DNA of 64,000 nt from CAXMRP01 sp965216515 (GTDB lineage: Bacteria > Pseudomonadota > Alphaproteobacteria > Rhizobiales > Afifellaceae): the NCBI GenBank assembly GCA_965216515.1, contig OZ244173.1:3348001-3412000 (forward strand). The letters run 5' to 3'. The stretch's first letter is position 1. The number at the start of each line of letters is the position of its first letter. The notes under the pieces were generated by a model. The model saw only the letters and a program-made list of their open reading frames with translations. It had not been told where the DNA came from and did not search any database. The translations under genes were made by a program, and so were the position numbers. Shown here piece after piece: positions 16,728-25,096 of the stretch.

Positions 16728-17810
16728 TTACTCGGCAAACGGAAAATTCGGATCGGGTTCTTTCGCCACCGGGTTGATTTCAAGCGGTTTCCCGGCCCGC
16801 GCGGCGCACTGAATGGCCTCCACGATCTGCAGCGATTTTGCACCCTCCTCACCGGACACGATCGGTTCTTCCCGGCCCCGGATCACATTGATAAAATGGG
16901 CCACCTGCGCCGCCAGCGGATTGCCCGCTTCCGCGACAAGTGTTTTTGAGTAAATCGGTGTCCACCAATCAGGCTCGGCCTCGTGGCGCCAGACGCGCAA
17001 ATCCGGAATGGACAGGGAGCCGAGGGACCCGCCGATCAGGTAGCAGCTCTGGTTGGTGGCCGGATATGCCGGATTTTCGCGGGACGTCATCTCCCAGCTC
17101 CACGGGGACACGATCGAATCGGCGACCGAAATCGTCGCCACCGCGCCGGACTGGAATGTGAGCAGGGCCGCGGCAAGTTCCTCGTTCTCAAATCCGCGCG
17201 TGGACGGCAGCGCCTGGGCCTGAACCCGGACGACCTCGCCGCAAAAATGCCGGAGCAGATCGACATCGTGCACCAGGTTGACGGAGATCGGGCCCGCGCC
17301 CTTGTGCTTGCGCCATGGCGCCACATCGAAATAGTGATCGGGCTTGTAGAACCAGCATGTCACTTGAACAGCCCGCAATTCCCCGATTTCGCCGCGGGCA
17401 ATCGCGGATTTGGCCGCCCGCACGACCGCGGTATGCCGTCGATGGTGGCCGACCAGCATCGGCACATCGGCGGCCGCCGCGGCGGCCACCAGGCCGGACG
17501 CCTGCTGCGACGTGACCGAAATCGGCTTTTCGACCAGCACCGGGCAGTTCCTTGCGATACACTCAAGGCCCTGCTCCACATGCAGGGGCGTGGGCGTCGC
17601 CAGAATGACGCCATCGGGGCAAACAGCGTCGAACATGCCGTCGAGCGAGCTGAAACAGGCAACGCCCGATTCCGCTGCCGCATCGCGTGCATCCTGTTGC
17701 GGCTCCACGATCGCCACCAGTTCGGTGCCGGTCTGGCGCTGGACGCATTGCGCGTGGCGCTTGCCTATGAGCCCGAACCCGACCACGGCAATACGCACGA
17801 CATCTGACAT
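16728..17810 (-). CDS. Gfo/Idh/MocA family NAD(P)-dependent oxidoreductase
   Basis: A 360-residue protein with an N-terminal Rossmann motif (RIAVVGFGLIGKRHA), the catalytic EKP motif (VLVEKPISV) and the second catalytic patch NLVHDVDLLRHF. The family oxidises or reduces sugars, polyols and related hydroxyacids. I use ATG 17810, preceded by AAGGGGATC; the longer frame to 17885 extends into the AT-rich promoter. It stands alone between dctP and the divergent regulator gene, apparently with its own promoter, and is the likely first catabolic dehydrogenase for the TRAP substrate. The substrate cannot be inferred. It also has a broken relative in the same cluster. Confidence 0.86.
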   Translation of the reverse strand: MSDVVRIAVVGFGLIGKRHAQCVQRQTGTELVAIVEPQQDARDAAAESGVACFSSLDGMFDAVCPDGVILATPTPLHVEQGLECIARNCPVLVEKPISVTSQQASGLVAAAAAADVPMLVGHHRRHTAVVRAAKSAIARGEIGELRAVQVTCWFYKPDHYFDVAPWRKHKGAGPISVNLVHDVDLLRHFCGEVVRVQAQALPSTRGFENEELAAALLTFQSGAVATISVADSIVSPWSWEMTSRENPAYPATNQSCYLIGGSLGSLSIPDLRVWRHEAEPDWWTPIYSKTLVAEAGNPLAAQVAHFINVIRGREEPIVSGEEGAKSLQIVEAIQCAARAGKPLEINPVAKEPDPNFPFAE

Positions 17811-17861
17811 TCCCGATGATCCCCTTGGAACAGACCCGTTCTCAATGATTTCGGCCAACTT

Positions 17862-17923
17862 ATCTGGCATGTAGGATAATTTCAATTATATCTGATGTTA
17901 TGGCATTTTACAGATTTTATCTG
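17862..17923. promoter_or_regulatory. Candidate operator cluster between divergent Gfo/Idh and GntR genes
   Basis: This AT-rich 62-bp stretch holds ATCTGG (17862-17867), TTATATCTGAT (17886-17896, the reverse complement of a motif before dctP) and the perfect 5-3-5 dyad CAGATTTTATCTG (17911-17923). It is the natural binding place for the adjacent FCD-type regulator. Confidence 0.5.
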
Positions 17924-17978
17924 GCTTGTGTACGCTGATACAAACAACTAGATGTCATGGCAACATTGAAAATATCGG

Positions 17979-18662
17979 ATGGATGACAGGGTGGGCGACG
18001 CTCTCAACACGGTCGGTTCGGCAACCTACCAGCGGATCAAGCGGGACATCATTTTCGGAGATCTCCAGCCGGCCTCGAAACTGAAGCTCGACACGCTGCG
18101 CGAGCGCTACGCCGCCAGCATGTCGACATTGCGCGAGACGTTGAGCCGATTGTCCAGTGAGGGTTTTGTCTCCGCCGAGGAGCAGCGCGGATTTTTCGTC
18201 ACCTCCGTATCGCGTGAGGATCTGATCGAAATTGCCAATTTGCGGGTTCTCCTTGAATGCCACGCCGCGCGGCTTTCCATTCACAACGGTGACACGGACT
18301 GGGAAGGCAATCTCGTCGCCGCCCACCACAAGCTGCACTTGATGGAGCAGCGCATGTTGAGCGGAGACACGTCGCAGAAGGAAGACTGGAAGCGCTACGA
18401 TTGGGAGTTTCACCTTGCCATGATCGAGGCGTGCGGCTCCGGCAATCTCTTGTCGTTGCATGCAATTCTCTACGACAAATATCTCAGATACCAGATGCTG
18501 GTTCTGACCCATCGCGGTCAGGAGGCGGTCGATGAACATCGGGCGATGTTCGATGCGGCGCTGAACCGCGATGCGGATAAAGCGGCAGGGATCCTGCAGG
18601 CGCATATTGAAAACGGCTTGGCGCACACGCTGGCGGCGATGGCCGGGCCCGTGCCGGAATAG
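17979..18662 (+). CDS. GntR-family transcriptional regulator with FCD domain
   Basis: A 227-residue regulator. Residues 10-80 form the GntR winged helix (ATYQRIKRDIIFGDLQPASK, LRERYAASMSTLRETLSRL). Residues about 90-215 are an FCD ligand domain with the usual metal-binding histidines (WEFHLAMIEA, EHRAMFDAAL, AHIENGL). FCD regulators sense organic acids. Start ATG 17979. It is divergent from the Gfo/Idh gene and next to the TRAP cluster, so it very likely controls these genes, probably as a ligand-released repressor. Confidence 0.9.
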   Translation: MDDRVGDALNTVGSATYQRIKRDIIFGDLQPASKLKLDTLRERYAASMSTLRETLSRLSSEGFVSAEEQRGFFVTSVSREDLIEIANLRVLLECHAARLSIHNGDTDWEGNLVAAHHKLHLMEQRMLSGDTSQKEDWKRYDWEFHLAMIEACGSGNLLSLHAILYDKYLRYQMLVLTHRGQEAVDEHRAMFDAALNRDADKAAGILQAHIENGLAHTLAAMAGPVPE

Positions 18663-18737
18663 GCCGGTATCCCAGGATCCGGCCGGCGGCCTGATGCCCG
18701 GTATGTCGAGCCGCCGGATCGGAGCACCGGCAGCAAT

Positions 18738-20219
18738 TCACGTGCCGCAAAACGTTGCCCTGACTTCCTCTCCGGGCGCCGGCGGATCGCTGTAACAGGC
18801 GAATTCCGCCCGCACCGCATAGGGTGTCGATAGCACCGACATCAAATTATCCAGCGGCGCAAAATCGCCGTCGTCGACCGCCGCCCGCAGAACCGCCTCC
18901 ACCCGGTGATTGCGGGGAATATAGGCCGGATTGGACGACTGCATGACCGCAACCGGTTCCCCTGTTCCGGCCCCGTCTTGGTCGAGCCGCTCGCGCCACC
19001 GCAATAGCCACTGATCGAAGGCGTCCGGGTCACCGAACAGGTCACGCACGTGCCGGCCGGGCGACATCGCGACGTCGGGACAAATCAGGTCACCGAGCCG
19101 CCGGAACGTCAGGGTGAAATCGGCGCCGTTGGCGGCCATGCACGCAAAAAGCTCTGTGACCAGGGCGCGGTCGCCTTCACGCGCGGTGGTCAAGCCGAGT
19201 TTCCGGCGCATGCCCGACAGCCATGCCGTTTCGTACTTGTCGGCAAATCCATCGACCGCCGCCTGCGCAATCGCCACGGCGCTTTTCTGGTCGCTGGCCA
19301 GAAGCGGCACCATCGCTTCGGCGAGCCGGCACAGGTTCCATTGGCCGATCGCCGGCTGGTTGCCATAGGCATACCGGCCGCGCTGGTCGATTGAACTGTA
19401 GACCGTCCCGGGATCGTAGCTGTCCATGAACGCGCAGGGGCCGTAGTCGATTGTTTCGCCGGCCACTGACATATTGTCCGTGTTCATGACGCCGTGGATG
19501 AACCCGATCTGCATCCAGCCGGCGATCAGTTCTGCCTGACGGCTGACCACGTCATCGAGCAGTGCCCGATAGGGTTGTTCGGCGTGCGCGAAATCGGGAA
19601 AGTGCCGGGCGATGACATGGTCGGCGAGCAGGCGCAGCGAATCGGTGTCGCCTCGTGCCGCGAAATACTGAAACGTTCCGACCCGAACGTGACTTCCGGC
19701 GACCCGGACCAGGATTGCGCCGGGCAGGGCCCGTTCGCGCCTTATCTCTTCGCCGGTGGTCAGGGCGGCCAGCGACCGCGTGGTCGGCACGCCGAGCGCC
19801 GCCATGGCTTCGCTGATGATATATTCGCGCAGCACCGGGCCGAGTCCGGCCCTGCCGTCGCCGGATCGCGAATACGGCGTACGCCCTGCGCCTTTGATGT
19901 GGATGTCCCACAATCGACCGTTCCGGTCGGCAACCTCGCCCAGGAGAATTGCCCGGCCATCTCCCAGCTGCGGTACGAAAACGCCGAACTGGTGGCCGGC
20001 ATACGCCATCGCCAGCGGTTCGGCATGGTCCGGCAGCTGGCTGCCCGCCAGAAATGCGACGCCGTCCTGCGTCCTCAGCCAGCCGGGATCGAGCCCGAGC
20101 TGCCGGGCAAGCGGCGCGTTGAGCCGAACCAGCTTCGGCGCCGGCATGACGGCCGGCTGTTGCCGGTTGTAGAACTGCGCCGGCAGGCCGGCATAGCTGT
20201 TTTGCAGGGTCGGCATCAT
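18738..20219 (-). CDS. selO: SelO/YdiU-type pseudokinase (protein AMPylase)
   Basis: A 493-residue protein of the SelO family, which transfers AMP to protein hydroxyls and is linked to oxidative stress. Typical motifs are AYAGHQFGVFVPQLGDGRA, LWDIHIKGAGRTPYSRSGDG, HGVMNTDNMS and DYGPCAFMDSYDPG. The start is one of the tandem ATGs at 20219/20216 (MMPTLQNSYAG); the open frame extends further to 21071 but that part is antisense to the next gene. The C-terminus ends in FCGT, with a cysteine where some homologues carry selenocysteine or cysteine. It is convergent with the GntR gene and divergent from a hypothetical gene. Confidence 0.92.
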   Translation of the reverse strand: MMPTLQNSYAGLPAQFYNRQQPAVMPAPKLVRLNAPLARQLGLDPGWLRTQDGVAFLAGSQLPDHAEPLAMAYAGHQFGVFVPQLGDGRAILLGEVADRNGRLWDIHIKGAGRTPYSRSGDGRAGLGPVLREYIISEAMAALGVPTTRSLAALTTGEEIRRERALPGAILVRVAGSHVRVGTFQYFAARGDTDSLRLLADHVIARHFPDFAHAEQPYRALLDDVVSRQAELIAGWMQIGFIHGVMNTDNMSVAGETIDYGPCAFMDSYDPGTVYSSIDQRGRYAYGNQPAIGQWNLCRLAEAMVPLLASDQKSAVAIAQAAVDGFADKYETAWLSGMRRKLGLTTAREGDRALVTELFACMAANGADFTLTFRRLGDLICPDVAMSPGRHVRDLFGDPDAFDQWLLRWRERLDQDGAGTGEPVAVMQSSNPAYIPRNHRVEAVLRAAVDDGDFAPLDNLMSVLSTPYAVRAEFACYSDPPAPGEEVRATFCGT

Positions 20220-20471
20220 GCGGCGTTCATCCAGCCTTCGACGAATGGTTGCAAAAAGTCTGAATCCGGACAGGCCCGATGCTTCCCATATAGCGCGCAA
20301 TCCGGGAAGCCCCAGTCGCCGGCGCAGCGGCGGGCTTGCCACCGCCCGGCCGCCGGTTTGCCTGCTGCCCGCGTCGGGGCGGCGAAACCGGATTTTCGCA
20401 CTATATAGTCGGGACAACGGGGCGCCTGCGGAGACCGGCGGCTTGCAATCGGAAGGACGAACCGGGTCGGG

Positions 20472-20996
20472 ATGGCGGAAGATACGGCATATGAGATCGG
20501 CGCGATTGTTCGCGTCGATGACCGAATGCAGACGGACTATGTCTACGAGATCGCCGCACGCCCGGGTGCGGATTTTGCCGACGGGTTCGTTCCGCGATAT
20601 TCGCCCGCCACAATGCTCAAAATGGGTGTGTTTGAAGGCAAATACTGCAATGACTGCCGTCCGGAATTGCCGCCCGGCTGGTTCGACGGCGCCCGGATCG
20701 CCGATCGGGCGGACCCGAAGCTGAACCATTTCGGCGTCAAGAGCCGGCAATCCCTGCAAACCTGGCGCGAAAAGGGATGGATCATCGGCGACGATCCGCG
20801 GGGCTGGTTCCAGTGGTATTGCCGGTACTGGCTCGGCCGCCGGGCACCGGAAATCGACCGCGTCCAAATCCGCCGCTGGCGCGCCTTCAGGCGCCACGCG
20901 GCGCAGATCCGCGCCAACTGCGATCCGGGCGATATCTTTTGCCGGCCGCGCCAGCGTCAGGCGCTCCTTCAGTGGTCCTACGATCCGTTTGTTTGA
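20472..20996 (+). CDS. Conserved hypothetical protein
   Basis: A 174-residue soluble protein rich in Trp, Arg and Tyr, starting at ATG 20472. It contains no signal peptide or membrane segment. Notable parts are GVFEGKYCNDCRPELPPGWF, where two cysteines two residues apart could bind a metal, and the Trp-rich WREKGWIIGDDPRGWFQWYC. I recall similar proteins in rhizobia without assigned function, but cannot name a family. It lies alone between divergent selO and the DMT transporter gene. Confidence 0.75.
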   Translation: MAEDTAYEIGAIVRVDDRMQTDYVYEIAARPGADFADGFVPRYSPATMLKMGVFEGKYCNDCRPELPPGWFDGARIADRADPKLNHFGVKSRQSLQTWREKGWIIGDDPRGWFQWYCRYWLGRRAPEIDRVQIRRWRAFRRHAAQIRANCDPGDIFCRPRQRQALLQWSYDPFV

Positions 20997-21148
20997 GCAT
21001 TGCCCTGCTGGCGCGGCGGTGTCGTGCGGGATCTGCCTGCCGGGGTTCATTGCTGGTTGCCGGTTGGACAATCGTTTTTCGGGCTTTCGGTCCCGGCGCT
21101 TTGATGAATAAGATCGTGGCGACCGATTCTTGAACAGGGCGTCCCGAT

Positions 21149-22051
21149 CTGGCCGGCAGCACCAATACCACTCCGCCTGACCGGCCCGTCCGCGGCATAG
21201 CGCTCGCCGTCGCGGCGATCACGATCTTTGTCTGCCACGATGCGATCATAAAGATTCTGGCTGTCGACCATGCCGCGCCGCAGATCATCTGGATCCGCTT
21301 CATCTTCTTCTGCATGTTCGCTTTGGCGGTCGCCCGCCGCCGCGCCCCGCTCCGGCAGGCGCTGAGCAGCACCCGCCCGCTGCTTCAGATCGCCCGCTCG
21401 CTGGCCCTGCTCGGCGACATGATCCTGTTTGTTGTCGCCGTCGGGCTCCTGCCGCTCGCCGACACCCATGCCCTGATCGCGACATTCCCGCTGATGGTCA
21501 CGGCGCTCTCGCCGCTCATGCTTGGCGAAACTGTCGGTATTCGGCGGTGGCTGGCGGTCGGCGCCGGATTCCTCGGTGTCCTGCTGATATTGCGGCCCGG
21601 TTTGAGCGTCCTGCAACCTGGGTCGTTGCCGGCCCTGGCGGCGGCCTTTTTCTTCGCCCTTTACACCGTCCTGACCCGTATCGTCGGGCGGCAGGATCCG
21701 CGCGAGGTTTCCCTGGCCTATGTCGGTGTCGTCGGGATAGTCATCATGACCTTTGTCGCCCCCTTCTTCTGGACGCCGCCGACGCCGAAAGCCTGGGTGA
21801 TGTTGGCGATAATCGGCGTCATGGCGGCGGTCGCCCACCTGTTGCTGATCGAGTCGCTGAAGATGGCGCCGGCATCGGTGCTGCAGCCTTTCAACTACCT
21901 GTTCATCCTCTTCGCGACCATTCTCGGATATCTTGTATTCGGCCAGTTCCCCGATCTGTGGACGATTGTCGGCGCCGGCATAATCGTCGGCAGCGGTCTT
22001 TATGTAATTCAGCGTGAACACAGGCGCCGCCGCAGGCAACCGGCGGCTTGA
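21149..22051 (+). CDS. DMT-superfamily (EamA) transporter with non-canonical or damaged start
   Basis: Two EamA repeats of five membrane segments each give about 300 residues when read from the region following the in-frame TGA at 21131-21133. The first ATG in frame is 21314, but protein sequence just before it (RGIALAVAAITIFVCHDAII and the next segment ending WIRFIFFC) is clearly the conserved first helix. No ATG, GTG or TTG exists between the TGA and 21314. CTG 21149, nine bases behind AGGG, is the best remaining start and is used here. An in-frame ATG at 21104 is cut off by the TGA. The family exports metabolites or amino acids. Alternatives: start at 21314 without helix one, or a damaged start. 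Confidence 0.72.
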   Translation: MAGSTNTTPPDRPVRGIALAVAAITIFVCHDAIIKILAVDHAAPQIIWIRFIFFCMFALAVARRRAPLRQALSSTRPLLQIARSLALLGDMILFVVAVGLLPLADTHALIATFPLMVTALSPLMLGETVGIRRWLAVGAGFLGVLLILRPGLSVLQPGSLPALAAAFFFALYTVLTRIVGRQDPREVSLAYVGVVGIVIMTFVAPFFWTPPTPKAWVMLAIIGVMAAVAHLLLIESLKMAPASVLQPFNYLFILFATILGYLVFGQFPDLWTIVGAGIIVGSGLYVIQREHRRRRRQPAA

Positions 22052-22179
22052 CGGCAGATCCGCGCAACCCCCTTGATTCGCGAACCCGCGGGTGCCACAT
22101 CCGGGCGGTTCGGCCGGCGCCTTGCGGCCGGCTCCACCGGGCTGCGTGCCGGATCTGAACCAGCGACAGGATTGAACGG

Positions 22180-23340
22180 ATGACATCTGCGGAAAAGACT
22201 GCCCTTCTGGATGCCCTCAAATCCGTCGCCGGGCCGGACGGCGCCGGCAATATTGTTGACCAGGGTCTGGTCGGTGAAAACGACATAACCCTGTCCGGCG
22301 GCAAGGCGATCGTCTCCATCAGGGTGCCGGCGGCGCAGGCCAGGACCCTGGAGCCATTGCGTCAGGCGGTGGAAAAGGCAGCCGGCAGTCTTGGTGGCAT
22401 AGAATCGGCGCTCGCGGTGCTGACCGCCGAGCGGCAGCCAGGCGGGGAAGGGGGACCGGGTTCCGTGGCCGGCGATGGCGACCGGCGCGCGGCGGAAGCG
22501 CGCGCCATGCCGGATCCCCCGACCGTGCCCGATGCCGGTATCGGCGACGTCAGGGCGGTGATCGCCGTCGCCTCCGGAAAGGGCGGCGTCGGCAAGTCTA
22601 CAACCGCCGTCAATCTGGCGCTGGCCCTGCGGTCGAACGGCATGCGTGTCGGCATTCTCGACGCCGACATCTACGGGCCCTCGATGCCGCGGCTTTTGAA
22701 TATTCACGGGCGGCCGCAACCGGTCGCCGGTCGTATCCTCAAGCCCATGGAGGGCTATGGGCTGAAGGTGATGTCGATGGGTTTTCTTGTCGATGAGGAC
22801 ACGCCGATGATCTGGCGGGGGCCGATGGTGATGTCGGCGCTTACCCAGATGCTGAACGAAATCCAGTGGGGCGCGCTTGATGTCCTCGTGGTCGACATGC
22901 CGCCGGGGACCGGCGATGCCCAGCTCACCATGGCCCAGAATGTGCCGCTGGCCGGCGCCATCATCGTATCGACACCGCAGGACCTTGCCCTGATCGACGC
23001 ACGCAAGGGCCTGAACATGTTTCGGCGCACGGAAGTGCCGGTGCTTGGCATAGTCGAGAACATGAGCACGTTCGTCTGCCCGAAATGCGGCGAACGCTCC
23101 GACATTTTTGGCCATGGCGGCGCCCGCACGGAGGCGGAACGGATCGGCGTGAATTTCTTGGGCGCCGTGCCCCTCGCCATGGATGTCCGGGAGCAGTCCG
23201 ATGCCGGCACGCCGATTGTCGTCACCGATCCCGACAGCGCGATTGCGCAGACATATCGCGACATCGCGGCGAAAGTCGCCGAACATCTTGGCGGCGGCGA
23301 GCCGACCGGCCGCAAGCCGCCGGCCATCGTCATCGAATAG
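22180..23340 (+). CDS. mrp: Mrp/ApbC-type iron-sulfur carrier P-loop ATPase
   Basis: A 386-residue protein with an N-terminal MIP18 (DUF59) domain (1-90), a Gly/Ala-rich linker and an NBP35/Mrp ATPase domain. The deviant Walker A is ASGKGGVGKSTTAVNLALAL, followed by DADIYGPSMPRLL, DMPPGTGDAQLTM and the cluster-binding CxxC in FVCPKCG. It transfers Fe-S clusters to apoproteins in the cytoplasm. Start ATG 22180. The stop codon overlaps the first unit of a 16-bp tandem repeat that continues into the intergenic region. Confidence 0.93.
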   Translation: MTSAEKTALLDALKSVAGPDGAGNIVDQGLVGENDITLSGGKAIVSIRVPAAQARTLEPLRQAVEKAAGSLGGIESALAVLTAERQPGGEGGPGSVAGDGDRRAAEARAMPDPPTVPDAGIGDVRAVIAVASGKGGVGKSTTAVNLALALRSNGMRVGILDADIYGPSMPRLLNIHGRPQPVAGRILKPMEGYGLKVMSMGFLVDEDTPMIWRGPMVMSALTQMLNEIQWGALDVLVVDMPPGTGDAQLTMAQNVPLAGAIIVSTPQDLALIDARKGLNMFRRTEVPVLGIVENMSTFVCPKCGERSDIFGHGGARTEAERIGVNFLGAVPLAMDVREQSDAGTPIVVTDPDSAIAQTYRDIAAKVAEHLGGGEPTGRKPPAIVIE

Positions 23341-23400
23341 ATGGGCCGGCGAATAGATGGCCCAGCGGATAGTTGGCCCGGCGGATAGAAGGACTTGCGA
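23337..23400. repeat. 16-bp tandem repeat, four units, starting at the mrp stop codon
   Basis: Units at 23337-23352, 23353-23368, 23369-23384 and 23385-23400 begin ATAGATGG, ATAGATGG, ATAGTTGG and ATAGAAGG. They share the pattern ATAG-x-TGGCCCxGCGG with increasing divergence. The first unit includes the TAG stop of mrp. Confidence 0.85.
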
Positions 23401-23759
23401 ACAGGCGGATCAGCGAAGAAACGTGACCGGCGACGGGACCGACCGCAGCCGTCCCGGTCAGGCACCGGCAGCGCCCGGCCGGCAATCTGTCGACACGCCG
23501 GTGGCGCTGGTCATCCGGCAACGGACCTGTCTGGGGCGGGTGAAAGGAAGGCGCGGGTCGCCGAAAACCTGTTCACCCGCAAAGCCAGGGACAGGCCGCC
23601 GACCGGTTTCCCCGGGCGGGCCATCGGCAGGTTTGACGCGGCCTTCGGTCAGGAACCGTGTCGGTACCGCCGCCGCGCTGCCGGCAGGAGATTATGCCGG
23701 GACCGGTTTGATCGTCTCCAAACCGGCCGGCCCGGCGCCGGATCGGCCGGTTGGCGGTC
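23401..23759. other. Gene-free intergenic stretch
   Basis: About 360 bp between mrp and the convergent glycine-zipper gene. It is GC-rich. Open frames crossing it have Arg/Pro/Gly-rich shadow composition and no family features. No terminator hairpin with a T-run or clear promoter was found. Confidence 0.6.
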
Positions 23760-23981
23760 CTATTCGGTGAGATTGCCGATCATGGCACCGGCCGCCCCGC
23801 CGACAATACCGCCCGCCAATGCACCGCCAGCACTGCCCGACGCGACACCGCCGACCACGGCACCCGACGTTGCGCCGATCACGGCGCCCTTTTCCGTATT
23901 GGACATGCTATGCCAGCTGCATCCGCCGCCGGCGAGCGCCAACGACAACGCCACAACAAGACCTAGTTTCCGTGCTGGCAT
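23760..23981 (-). CDS. Small glycine-zipper envelope protein (OsmB-like)
   Basis: A 73-residue protein starting at ATG 23981 behind AAGGGGGCGG. It has an N-terminal signal (MPARKLGLVVALSLALAGGG) ending at a cysteine, suggesting a lipoprotein although the lipobox is weak. A Gly/Ala-rich segment follows with G-x3-G periodicity (VIGATSGAVVGGVASGSAGG) typical of glycine-zipper or 2TM osmotic-stress proteins. It probably sits in the outer membrane or periplasm. It is monocistronic. Confidence 0.78.
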   Translation of the reverse strand: MPARKLGLVVALSLALAGGGCSWHSMSNTEKGAVIGATSGAVVGGVASGSAGGALAGGIVGGAAGAMIGNLTE

Positions 23982-24398
23982 GTTCCGCCCCCTTGTATGT
24001 TTGTTCGCCTGGCGATCATAGCCGGGCGGGCGCTGCCGATCTACCATTTCCTTGGCCGGTGGACGGATGCCTTCCGGTCGCCGGTTCAGCGGGGCAGGGC
24101 GGGCCGATCGTAGCGGCCGCCCGGTCCGACCACCGCCGGGCGGATCGGGCCACATGCCGGCCTTCCCCGGTCTCCGCCTGCTGCTGACGTCATCAGGGAT
24201 CCTCCGGCCACGGAAACGGCCGCGCCCGGCAAGGACCGCGGCATGGCCGCGGGTCAATTCGCCGGCCAGGGCGCAAGCCGCCGGCCGCCCGCCGTGTTTC
24301 GGGCATCTGCGCCACAATGCCAATTCCCAATTCGGCGATGCTGGGCTATTGCTCCGCATGGGTCGCGTGGCGGAACAAACAGAAAGCGGACGACCGGT
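23982..24398. other. Intergenic region between divergent small genes
   Basis: About 417 bp of GC-rich DNA separating the leftward glycine-zipper gene from the rightward host-attachment-type gene. No convincing gene, repeat or hairpin was seen; both promoters must lie here. Confidence 0.55.
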
Positions 24399-24848
24399 AT
24401 GAACAAGATCAAACTGAATCACGGCACCTGGGTCATCGTCATGGACGGCGAAAGGGCGCTCTTTCTGCGCAATGAAGGCGATGGCCTTTATCCAAATCTG
24501 CAGGTTTTCCGGGAGTTCGAACACGACAATCCGCCGACCCGGGAACAGGGGACGGAACGGCCCGGTCGGTTCAGCGATGGTGTGAGCGGCCATCGCAGCG
24601 CCGTGCAGGATACCGATTGGCATCGCCTCGGGAAGGAGGAATTTGCGCGCGAGATTGCCGAGCGGCTCTATCGACATGCCCACCGCAATCGCTTTGACAG
24701 CCTGGTGCTTGTCGCACCGCCGCAGGTGCTTGGCGAAATCCGCAAACGGCTTCATGGCGCCGTCACCGGACGCATCGTCGGCGAGGTCGACAAGGATCTG
24801 ACCGGCCACCGCATCGACAAGATCGAAAAGCTGTTGAGCGGCAACTGA
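24399..24848 (+). CDS. Host attachment family protein (baeRF-like)
   Basis: A 149-residue protein matching the family once named for attachment to plant hosts. The N-terminus WVIVMDGERALFLRNEGDG and the C-terminal FDSLVLVAPPQVLGEIRKRL are the family landmarks; the fold resembles the archaeal/eukaryotic release-factor domain. The middle is charged and variable. No signal peptide, so probably cytosolic; its biochemical role is unknown. I start at ATG 24399; the upstream extension of the frame is Arg/Pro-rich and not family-like. Confidence 0.82.
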   Translation: MNKIKLNHGTWVIVMDGERALFLRNEGDGLYPNLQVFREFEHDNPPTREQGTERPGRFSDGVSGHRSAVQDTDWHRLGKEEFAREIAERLYRHAHRNRFDSLVLVAPPQVLGEIRKRLHGAVTGRIVGEVDKDLTGHRIDKIEKLLSGN

Positions 24849-25096
24849 ACCGGACCGAAACAAGCCGGCCGCGCCGCCTCCCTGACGAAACCAGCGGATG
24901 TTGATACCGGTGACGGGGAGGCCCCGGGAACGGTGGCAAGATATGCGGAAGGCGCCCTGGGGCGGAACCGGACGGACAGGTATTCGTCGCGACCGGAGGC
25001 GGATCGATGATCGCGAAAGCCCTGGCGCTCAGCCCGCAAGCGCTCGGTCAGCCGCCGGCCAGATTTCCAACGGGTTGAGCACGACCCTCCGCCGGC

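Noticed and set aside
20220..21071. N-terminal extension of selO to 777 residues
   Set aside because: The extra part is antisense to the 20472-20996 gene, and SelO proteins start at the MPTLQNSYAG region.
23395..24021. 208-codon plus-strand frame across the mrp/glycine-zipper gap
   Set aside because: Arg/Pro-rich, no ribosome-binding site, and antisense to the glycine-zipper gene whose signal peptide and ribosome-binding site are convincing.
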